The notes under the pieces are model-generated. The model was not told where the DNA came from. It made no database searches and saw only the letters and a list, made by a program, of their open reading frames with translations. DNA of 19,800 bases from an uncultured Verrucomicrobiales bacterium (GTDB lineage: Bacteria > Verrucomicrobiota > Verrucomicrobiia > Verrucomicrobiales > Akkermansiaceae): assembly GCA_937905985.1 (NCBI GenBank), contig CALCWC010000015.1, positions 1 through 19,800 on the forward strand, read 5' to 3'. The position numbers were made by a program, and so were the translations under genes. Below, one piece after another: positions 13,824 through 19,800 of this stretch. Every line of letters begins with the position of its first letter. Within the stretch, counting starts at the first letter, position 1.

Positions 13824-13832
13824 GGGCGTGTT

Positions 13833-15815
13833 ATGAGTACAGACTCTGCCAAGGCGGAATTGCCCGCCTCTGTGAAACGTTATGCCTGGTACCTGATGTT
13901 TATGGCAGGACTGGGCGGCCTCCTGTATGGTATTGACGTAGGCGTGATTGCCGCGGCCTTGCCGTATATTGAAAAGACCTCCACCTACACACTGGGCCAG
14001 CTTTCCAGCGTGGTGGCCGCCGTGCTGCTCGGCTCGGTGATATCCTCGCTCTTCGCCGGCATGCTGTCGGAGTGGCTGGGCCGCAAGAAGGTCATCATCC
14101 TTTCCGCCTTGCTCTTCACCCTGAGCATCCCGGTCATCTGCTTCTCCAACAACGTCTACTGGATGCTCATGGTCGGCCGTATCCTGCAGGGCGCATCCGC
14201 CGGCCTCGTCGGCGTGGTGGTGCCCATGTACCTGGCGGAATGCCTGGACGCGCAATCCCGCGGCAAGGGCACGGGCATGTTCCAGTTCCTGCTGACGGTG
14301 GGCCTGGTGTTCGCTGCTGTGGTGGGTATTGTCACCACGGCTTGGGTGGGCGCCGCCACGGACGTGACGGTCTCGCTGGCGGACAAGTCCATGGCGTGGA
14401 AGACAATCTTCTGGTGCTCCGCGCTGCCGGGCCTGATCCTGTTCTTCGGCGCGTTCAAGCTGAAGGAATCCCCGCGCTGGCTGTACCGCCGCGGGCGTGA
14501 GGACGAGGCTCTCATCTCGCTCGCCGCCAACAACGGCGACGAGGCCGCCAAGGAAATCCTGGCGGAGATGAAGGCCGCAGACAAGGCCGAGGAGGAGCAG
14601 AAGGCGCAGATGAAGGAAGCCGCCAAGGGCGATACCCTCTTCCAGCGCAAGTACGTCATCCCCTTCATCCTGGCCGTCGTGGTGCTCGCCTGCACCCAGG
14701 CCACCGGCATCAACTCCGTGCTGAACTACTCCGTCAAGATCTTCCAGCAGGCCGGCCTTGAGGGCGAAACCGCCAACATCGCCGACCTTGCCATCAAGGT
14801 GGTCAACATGCTCATGACCATCGTGGCCGTGTCCCTGGTGGACAAGAAGGGCCGCACCTTCCTGCTCAAGATGGGCACGCTGGGCATCATCGTGGGCCTG
14901 GCCGGCGTGGGTGCCATGTTCCTCACCCTGGAGAAGGACCGCGTGGATGTGACCCAGTACGTGCAGCAGCAGGTGAAGGACGATGCCTACCTCAAGCTCT
15001 CCGTGGCTGATGCCGTGCGCTCCGCCAACGCGGAGGTCGCCCCCGGCATGCAGCTCATCGTCACCTACCAGCAGGGTGAGGACACCAACCAGATTGTCAA
15101 CGAGCACTTTGACCGCGCCGCCGCCGTGGCGCAGGTGAAGGACGCTTCCGCGCTGGACTACGAGGACGCCGCCATGGGCGACGTGGACGTGGAGGCCGCC
15201 CGCAAGGGGTATGAGGAGAGCATGAAGGCCGAGCAGGCCGAAACCGTGGCCGAGGCCAAGGCCGAGACCCTCTCCGACAAGATCCGCATGGGCGAAATCC
15301 AGGTGCAGTGGAAGGACGAGGCCCTGAAGGCCGACACCATCAAGACCATCCAGCAGCTGGAAAGCAATGGCGACCGCGCCATCATCGCCCCCGCCTTCGC
15401 CATGAACGAGGGTGTGGCAGAGCTGCAGAAGCTTGAAATCAAGCGCGCGGAAATCGGCATGAAGCCCACGCAGATGGTGGGCTGGCTGGTGACCGGGTTC
15501 TTCATCGTGTTCATCGCGTTCTACGCGGCGGGCCCGGGCGTGTGCGTGTGGCTGGCGCTCTCCGAGTTGATGCCCACCCGCATCCGCGCCAACGGCATGG
15601 CCATCGCCCTGCTCATCAACCAGCTCGTCTCCTGGACCATCGCCGGCACCTTCCTGCCGTGGGTGGGCGCGTACGGCTACTCCAGCGTGTTCTTCACCCT
15701 GGCGGGCTTCACGGTGATCTACTTCATCACCGCCGCCTTCTTCATGCCGGAGACCAAGGGCCGCACCCTGGAGGAAATCGAAAAGTACTTCACCACCGGC
15801 AAAATGCCCGAATGA
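13833..15815 (+). CDS. MFS sugar-porter transporter with large extracytoplasmic insert
   Basis: A 660-residue sugar porter (XylE/GLUT-type MFS). Family motifs: GLLYGIDVGVI in TM1, GRKKVI after TM2, GRILQGASAGLVGVVVPMYLAE in TM4-5 (seen in overlapping pieces), ESPRWL before the central loop, QATGINSVLNYS in TM7, DKKGR after TM8 and a C-terminal PETKGRTLEEIE. Usual length is 450-500; the excess is a charged, helix-prone insert at about 365-543 between TM9 and TM10, which topology places outside the membrane. The start at 13833 is chosen because TM1 follows at a normal distance and the upstream frame (from 13710) overlaps the promoter. It has its own promoter and terminator. Sugars imported are unknown. 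Confidence 0.9.
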   Translation: MSTDSAKAELPASVKRYAWYLMFMAGLGGLLYGIDVGVIAAALPYIEKTSTYTLGQLSSVVAAVLLGSVISSLFAGMLSEWLGRKKVIILSALLFTLSIPVICFSNNVYWMLMVGRILQGASAGLVGVVVPMYLAECLDAQSRGKGTGMFQFLLTVGLVFAAVVGIVTTAWVGAATDVTVSLADKSMAWKTIFWCSALPGLILFFGAFKLKESPRWLYRRGREDEALISLAANNGDEAAKEILAEMKAADKAEEEQKAQMKEAAKGDTLFQRKYVIPFILAVVVLACTQATGINSVLNYSVKIFQQAGLEGETANIADLAIKVVNMLMTIVAVSLVDKKGRTFLLKMGTLGIIVGLAGVGAMFLTLEKDRVDVTQYVQQQVKDDAYLKLSVADAVRSANAEVAPGMQLIVTYQQGEDTNQIVNEHFDRAAAVAQVKDASALDYEDAAMGDVDVEAARKGYEESMKAEQAETVAEAKAETLSDKIRMGEIQVQWKDEALKADTIKTIQQLESNGDRAIIAPAFAMNEGVAELQKLEIKRAEIGMKPTQMVGWLVTGFFIVFIAFYAAGPGVCVWLALSELMPTRIRANGMAIALLINQLVSWTIAGTFLPWVGAYGYSSVFFTLAGFTVIYFITAAFFMPETKGRTLEEIEKYFTTGKMPE

Positions 15816-15843
15816 TTTACTAAGTCAACTGAGTACTATTTAT

Positions 15844-15874
15844 CCCGCCAGGCATTCTGCCTGGCGGGTTTTTT
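15844..15874 (+). terminator. Intrinsic terminator of the MFS gene
   Basis: A perfect 10-bp stem (CCCGCCAGGC at 15844-15853, GCCTGGCGGG at 15859-15868) with a 5-nt loop is followed by six T residues (15869-15874), 28 nt after the transporter stop codon. This is the strongest terminator in the window. Confidence 0.95.
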
Positions 15875-15896
15875 ATGCCCGCGGCGGTTTTTTGAG

Positions 15897-15925
15897 TTGT
15901 AAATCCGCGCGGGCGGGCGTAAAAT
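15897..15925 (+). promoter_or_regulatory. nifJ: Putative promoter of nifJ
   Basis: TTGTAA (15897-15902), 17 bp spacer, TAAAAT (15920-15925). Predicted start is near 15932, giving a leader of about 53 nt, longer than for the other genes here. The leader contains a run of alternating CGCG that can fold into a small GC hairpin (about 15936-15951). Confidence 0.5.
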
Positions 15926-15984
15926 ACCCACGCGTCGCGCGCGCTGCGCGCATACGCTGGATTTTACCAAAGTCATCATTGATT

Positions 15985-18900
15985 ATGAACACGACATACA
16001 GCACCATTGATGCCAACGAGGCCGTGGCCTCTGTGGCGTACCGCTGCTCGGAAGTGGCGGCCATCTATCCCATCACGCCTTCCTCCCCCATGGGCGAGTC
16101 GGCTGAAACCTGGACCTCCGTGGACCGCAAGAACCTGTGGGGCACCGTACCCTCCATCGTGGAGATGGAAAGCGAGGCCGGCGCGGCCGGCGCTGTGCAC
16201 GGCGCGCTGCAGACCGGCTCCCTGGCCACCACGTTCACGGCCTCCCAGGGCCTGCTGCTGATGATTCCGAACATGTACAAGATAGCGGGCGAGCTCACCC
16301 CGTGCGTGTTCCACATTGCCGCCCGTGCGCTTGCGGCGCAGGGCCTTTCCATCTTCGGCGACCACAGCGATGTGATGGCCTGCCGCGCCACCGGCTTTGC
16401 CATGCTTTGCGGCGCCAGCACGCAGGAGGCCCCGGACATGGCCGCCATCTGCCACGCCGCCACCCTCAAGAGCCGCGTGCCCTTCGTCAACTTCTTCGAC
16501 GGCTTCCGCACCTCCCACGAGGTGGGCAAGATTGCCGATATCTCCGACGACACGCTGCGTGCCATGATTGACCAGAAGCTGGTGGACGAGTTCCACAGCC
16601 GCGGTCTCACGCCGGATGCCCCCGTGGTGCGCGGCACCGCCCAGAACCCGGATGTCTACTTCCAGGGGCGCGAGACTGTCAACAAGTACTACAACGCCGT
16701 TCCCGCCATCGTGAAGGACTGCATGAAGCAGTTCGGCGAGCTCACGGGCCGCCACTATGACCTGGTGGAGTACATCGGCAGCCCCAGCGCCACCCGCGTG
16801 ATTGTCATCATGGGTTCCGGTGCGGAAGCCTGCCTGGAGACCGTGCAGGCCATGGGCGAGGACGTGGGCGTGCTCAAGGTGCGCCTGTACCGCCCGTTCC
16901 CCGCAGAGGACGTGATTGCCGCGCTGCCCAAGACGGTGAAGAAGATTGCCGTGCTGGACCGCACCAAGGAACCCGGCAGCCAGGGCGAGCCGCTCATGCA
17001 GGACATCACCCAGGCGCTCTACGCCGCCAAGGCTGCGGGCACGCTGCCCTTCGAGATGCCCGTGGTGGTCGGCGGCCGCTACGGCCTCGGCTCCAAGGAT
17101 TTCACCCCCGCCATGGTCAAGGGCGTGTACGACGAACTGGCCAAGCCCGAGCCCATGACCGGTTTCGCCGTGGGTATTGAGGACGACGTGACCGGCAAGA
17201 GCATTGCCTACGACCCCGAGTACTCCACGGAGTCCCCGGAGGTGACGCGCTGCCTGTTCTACGGCCTGGGCTCCGACGGCACGGTGGGCGCCAACAAGGA
17301 CGCCATCAAGATTATCGGCAAGCACACGGACCTGTACGTGCAGGGCTACTTCGAGTACGACTCCAAGAAGTCCGGCTCCTCCACCATCTCGCACCTGCGC
17401 TTTGGTCCCAAGCCCATCCACAGCACGTACTTCATCCACAGCGCCAACTACATCGCGCTGCACCAGCCCAGCCTGCTGAACATCCTGGACTTCCTGAAGA
17501 ACGCCGCGGACGGAGCCACCTTCCTCATGAACACCTCCGTGGCCCCGGACAAGGTGTGGGATTCCCTCCCCGCCCGCATGCAGAAGCAGATCATCGACAA
17601 GCACATCACCATGTACTGCATCGATGCCTTCAAGGTGGCCAAGGCCACCGGCATGGGCGGCCGCATCAACATGATCATGCAGACCTGCTTCTTCAAGCTC
17701 TCCGGCGTGATTCCCGCGGACGAGGCCATCGGCTACATCAAGGAAGCCATCAAGAAGACCTACGGCAAGAAGGGCGAGGAAGTCGTCGCCAAGAACATTG
17801 CCGCCGTGGACGCCTCCCTGGACAACCTCCACAAGGTCACCCTCGGCACGGAAATCACCGGGCATGAGATTCCCCCCTGCGTGCATGGCGACGCTCCCGC
17901 GTTCGTCAAGGACGTCCTCGGCAAGATCATCGCCGGCAACGGCAATGACGTCAAGGTCTCCGAGATGCCCGCCGACGGCACCTTCCCCAGCGGCACCACC
18001 CAGTATGAGAAGCGCGACCTGGCGCTCATGATTCCCGTGTGGGAGCCGGAGAAGACGGAAACCTCCAAGGCCTGTATCCAGTGCGGCAAGTGCGCCGCCG
18101 TGTGCCCGCATGCGGCCCTGCGCGCCCAGATGGCCGACCCCGCGGACCTGGAGGGTGCACCCGCCACGCTCAAGTGCGCGGATGCCTCCAAGATGCACAA
18201 GGAATGGCAGGGCAAGAAGTTCATCATCCAGGTGTCTGCATCGGACTGCACGGGCTGCACGCTGTGCTCCCGCGTGTGCCCCACGGGCAGCCTGATCATG
18301 ACTCCCGCCTCCCAGGCGCTCAAGCCGCAGGCGGAGAACTGGGAGTTCTTCGACAAGCTGCCGGACCCGGACCGCACGAAGATCAACGGCTCCGTGGTGC
18401 GCGACGCGCAGTTCCTGCGCCCGCTTTTCGAGTTCTCCGGTGCCTGCGCCGGTTGCGGCGAGACGCCTTACATCAAGGCCCTCACCCAGCTCTTCGGCAA
18501 CCGCCTGGTGGTGGCCAACGCCACCGGCTGCTCCTCCATCTACGGCGGCAACCTGCCCACCACCCCGTGGTCACACGGCAAGGATGGTCTCGGACCCGCC
18601 TGGAGCAACAGCCTCTTTGAGGACAACGCCGAATTCGGCCTCGGCTTCCGCGTCTCCCTGGACAAGAAGCAGCAGTTCGCCCTGGAGCTGCTGGACGCCG
18701 CCGCCGATGCCATCGGCGCCGATCTGGTGCAGGCCATAAAGGACAACCCCCAGAAGACCGAGGCCGAGGTGCAGCAGGCCCGCGAAACCGTGGCCGCCAT
18801 CAAGGCCGCTTGCGGTGACAAGCCCGAGCTTGCCGCCCTCAAGGCACACGCCAACTACCTCGTCCGCAAGTCCGTCTGGATTCTCGGCGGCGACGGCTGG

Positions 18901-19548
18901 GCATACGACATCGGCTACGGCGGCCTGGACCACGTGCTGGCTTCCGGCCGCAACATCAAGGTGATGGTGCTGGATACGGAGGTGTACTCCAACACCGGCG
19001 GCCAGTGCTCCAAGTCCACCCCGCGCGCGGCTGTGGCCAAGTTCGCCACCAGCGGCAAGGACCAGGTGAAGAAGGACATCGGCTACATGGCCATGACCTA
19101 CGGCAACATCTACGTTGCCTCCATCGCCCTTGGCTCCAACGATGAGCACACCCTCAAGACCCTCGTGGAGGCTGAGGAGTATGACGGCCCCGCCCTCATC
19201 ATTGCCTACAGCCACTGCATCAACCACGGCATCAACATGGCCGACGGCCTCGACCGCCAGAAGGCCGCCGTGGACTGCGGCCGCGTGCTGCTCTACAACT
19301 TCAACCCGGACAACATCAAGCAGGGCAAGAACCCGCTCACCATCAAGAGCAAGGCCCCCAAGATGTCCGTGCGTGAAGCACTGGTGGGTGCCGACGGCAA
19401 GGGTGGTGAGAACCGCTTCCGCCTTCTCGCCCGCGGCAACAAGGAGCGCTTCGAGAAGCTCATCTCCCTGGAGGAAAAGGATGTCAAGCACCGTTGGAAC
19501 CTCTACCAGGCCCTCGCTGCCATCGATTACTCCGCTGAAGCGGAGTAA
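15985..19548 (+). CDS. nifJ: Pyruvate:ferredoxin (flavodoxin) oxidoreductase, single-chain
   Basis: A 1187-residue homodimer-type PFOR of normal length. It oxidises pyruvate with CoA to acetyl-CoA and CO2, reducing ferredoxin or flavodoxin, in the cytoplasm of anaerobes. N-terminal pyruvate/TPP site YPITPSSPMGE (about 28-38). Two 4Fe-4S clusters: C697xxC700xxC703xxxC707 and C755xxC758xxC761xxxC765, with CP partner motifs. Proximal cluster ligands are C821, C824, C849 and C1078 (CAGCGE, ATGCSS, SHCINHG). TPP binding GGDGWAYDIGYGG (D970) with VYSNTGG (N1003). The start at 15985 (MNTTYSTIDANEAVAS) is chosen because the family begins there; the frame upstream runs through the promoter. There is no Shine-Dalgarno. 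The last seven codons and the stop lie in a perfect hairpin. Confidence 0.97.
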   Translation: MNTTYSTIDANEAVASVAYRCSEVAAIYPITPSSPMGESAETWTSVDRKNLWGTVPSIVEMESEAGAAGAVHGALQTGSLATTFTASQGLLLMIPNMYKIAGELTPCVFHIAARALAAQGLSIFGDHSDVMACRATGFAMLCGASTQEAPDMAAICHAATLKSRVPFVNFFDGFRTSHEVGKIADISDDTLRAMIDQKLVDEFHSRGLTPDAPVVRGTAQNPDVYFQGRETVNKYYNAVPAIVKDCMKQFGELTGRHYDLVEYIGSPSATRVIVIMGSGAEACLETVQAMGEDVGVLKVRLYRPFPAEDVIAALPKTVKKIAVLDRTKEPGSQGEPLMQDITQALYAAKAAGTLPFEMPVVVGGRYGLGSKDFTPAMVKGVYDELAKPEPMTGFAVGIEDDVTGKSIAYDPEYSTESPEVTRCLFYGLGSDGTVGANKDAIKIIGKHTDLYVQGYFEYDSKKSGSSTISHLRFGPKPIHSTYFIHSANYIALHQPSLLNILDFLKNAADGATFLMNTSVAPDKVWDSLPARMQKQIIDKHITMYCIDAFKVAKATGMGGRINMIMQTCFFKLSGVIPADEAIGYIKEAIKKTYGKKGEEVVAKNIAAVDASLDNLHKVTLGTEITGHEIPPCVHGDAPAFVKDVLGKIIAGNGNDVKVSEMPADGTFPSGTTQYEKRDLALMIPVWEPEKTETSKACIQCGKCAAVCPHAALRAQMADPADLEGAPATLKCADASKMHKEWQGKKFIIQVSASDCTGCTLCSRVCPTGSLIMTPASQALKPQAENWEFFDKLPDPDRTKINGSVVRDAQFLRPLFEFSGACAGCGETPYIKALTQLFGNRLVVANATGCSSIYGGNLPTTPWSHGKDGLGPAWSNSLFEDNAEFGLGFRVSLDKKQQFALELLDAAADAIGADLVQAIKDNPQKTEAEVQQARETVAAIKAACGDKPELAALKAHANYLVRKSVWILGGDGWAYDIGYGGLDHVLASGRNIKVMVLDTEVYSNTGGQCSKSTPRAAVAKFATSGKDQVKKDIGYMAMTYGNIYVASIALGSNDEHTLKTLVEAEEYDGPALIIAYSHCINHGINMADGLDRQKAAVDCGRVLLYNFNPDNIKQGKNPLTIKSKAPKMSVREALVGADGKGGENRFRLLARGNKERFEKLISLEEKDVKHRWNLYQALAAIDYSAEAE

Positions 19549-19551
19549 TCG
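19524..19551. repeat. Perfect hairpin over the nifJ stop codon
   Basis: CGATTACTCCGCT (19524-19536) and AGCGGAGTAATCG (19539-19551) are exact reverse complements 2 bp apart, foldable as a 12-bp stem with a TGAA loop. The TAA stop is at 19546-19548, inside the right arm. No T-run follows, so it may protect the mRNA 3' end or slow termination rather than terminate transcription. Confidence 0.7.
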
Positions 19552-19553
19552 GG

Positions 19554-19588
19554 ATTTACAATTGACAATTTACGATTGACGATTTGTA
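19554..19588. repeat. Degenerate heptamer tandem repeat
   Basis: Five 7-bp units in a row: ATTTACA, ATTGACA, ATTTACG, ATTGACG, ATTTGTA (19554-19588). The first position pattern ATT and the 7-bp period are constant. Similar short heptamer tracts are known between genes in several bacterial phyla; their role is unclear. Confidence 0.6.
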
Positions 19589-19595
19589 AATAGAG

Positions 19596-19612
19596 CGCGT
19601 GCTCCGCACGCG
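19596..19612. repeat. GC hairpin
   Basis: CGCGTGC (19596-19602) and GCACGCG (19606-19612) form a perfect 7-bp stem with a TCC loop. It lies between the heptamer tract and a terminator-like hairpin; no T-run follows. Confidence 0.5.
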
Positions 19613-19622
19613 GAAACATTCC

Positions 19623-19653
19623 AAGCCCGCCCGGCTGAACGCCGGACGGGCTT
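19623..19653 (+). terminator. Terminator-like hairpin downstream of nifJ
   Basis: Arms 19623-19635 (AAGCCCGCCCGGC) and 19641-19653 (GCCGGACGGGCTT) pair over 13 positions with one C-A mismatch and a 5-nt loop. The AAGCCCG...CGGGCTT form is typical of terminators, but only two T residues follow before AATG, so it would be weak unless it acts in another way. It is the best candidate end for the nifJ transcript. Confidence 0.55.
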
Positions 19654-19800
19654 AATGTGTGTACACACACGGCATGATTGGCAGAATGTGTGTACACACA
19701 TGGCATGATTGGCGGAATGTGTGTACACACACGGCGGGCTTGGCAGAATGTGTGTACACACACGGCATGATTGGCAGAATGTGTGTACACACACGGCATG
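19654..19800. repeat. 31-bp tandem repeat array, each unit with a 14-bp palindrome
   Basis: Units start at 19654, 19685, 19716, 19747 and 19778 (the last cut by the window edge), an exact 31-bp period. Every unit holds TGTGTGTACACACA, a perfect palindrome, at 19656-19669, 19687-19700, 19718-19731, 19749-19762 and 19780-19793. The 14-bp linkers are mostly GGCATGATTGGCAG; unit 3 has GGCGGGCTTGGCAG, and unit 2 ends GGCGG and has T in place of C just after its palindrome. All differences are outside the palindrome. There are no unique spacers, so it is not a CRISPR array. The array continues beyond the window, so its length is unknown. Confidence 0.95.

Noticed and set aside
13710..13832. Longer N-terminus for the MFS transporter (start at 13710)
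   Set aside because: The extra 41 codons overlap the promoter and the divergent gene's start, are not hydrophobic, and are not part of the family; the ATG at 13833 fits TM1.
15892..15984. Longer N-terminus for PFOR (start at 15892)
   Set aside because: The extension lies over the promoter and is Arg/Ala-rich without family similarity; PFOR proteins start at the MNTTYSTIDANEA position.
15976..18198. A 740-codon minus-strand open frame inside nifJ
   Set aside because: Shadow of the PFOR gene with His/Gly/Val/Ala-rich content and no domain.
19527..19799. Minus-strand open frames across the tandem repeat giving Cys/His-rich peptides (CVYTH, CVHTF)
   Set aside because: The 31-bp unit has no stop triplet on this strand in any frame and its length is not a multiple of three, so the open frames follow automatically from the repeat. 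The frame could still be part of a gene entering from the right, which cannot be judged here.
19654..19800. CRISPR array
   Set aside because: Units are contiguous 31-bp repeats with no unique spacers, and no cas gene is present.

Overview
The window looks like part of a GC-rich, anaerobic bacterial chromosome. An anaerobic lifestyle is suggested by a single-chain pyruvate:ferredoxin oxidoreductase and an iron-dependent alcohol dehydrogenase. The gene style (ExbB/ExbD plus a large periplasmic TPR protein, a Gram-negative cell wall, few Shine-Dalgarno sequences, and mostly short operons read from -35/-10 promoters very close to the start codons) would fit Verrucomicrobiota, perhaps Akkermansiaceae. 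That placement is an inference from general character, not from a marker gene.

Layout. (1) 1-2310: the end of a GT2 glycosyltransferase and a complete multi-membrane GT-C (ArnT/PMT-like) glycosyltransferase. The DNA turns markedly AT-richer from about 440, inside the GT2 gene, to about 2310, suggesting an acquired or recombined surface-glycan segment. (2) 2282-4113: a minus-strand defence-type locus. It has an intact RloA-like AAA ATPase, a translationally coupled but truncated RloB-like partner, a 42-codon relic resembling DUF4357, and a good promoter whose -35 box abuts a perfect 12-bp inverted repeat. (3) 4179-11859: a long plus-strand gene run, exbB-like, exbD-like, an 835-aa TPR protein, a GT51 peptidoglycan glycosyltransferase with a degenerate transpeptidase domain, an inositol-monophosphatase family enzyme and rsmB. 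(4) 11951-13759: a minus-strand pair, a Sel1-repeat exported protein followed by an iron-containing alcohol dehydrogenase, ending at a terminator. (5) 13795-15874: a sugar-porter MFS transporter with its own promoter and intrinsic terminator, carrying an unusual insert of about 175 residues. (6) 15897-19551: nifJ/PFOR. (7) 19524-19800: a dense intergenic repeat zone with a perfect hairpin over the nifJ stop codon, a 7-bp period tract, two more hairpins, and a 31-bp tandem array of invariant 14-bp palindromes running off the window.

The most coherent candidate system is the 4221-9838 cluster. A proton-driven TolQR/ExbBD-type motor pair, a periplasmic TPR protein and a peptidoglycan polymerase without a working transpeptidase active site are co-transcribed. 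This recalls the Tol-CpoB-PBP1B coupling of Proteobacteria, but with a pseudo-transpeptidase and without TolA/TolB/Pal or TonB in the window. The transporter, PFOR and alcohol dehydrogenase fit sugar uptake followed by anaerobic pyruvate cleavage and reductant disposal.
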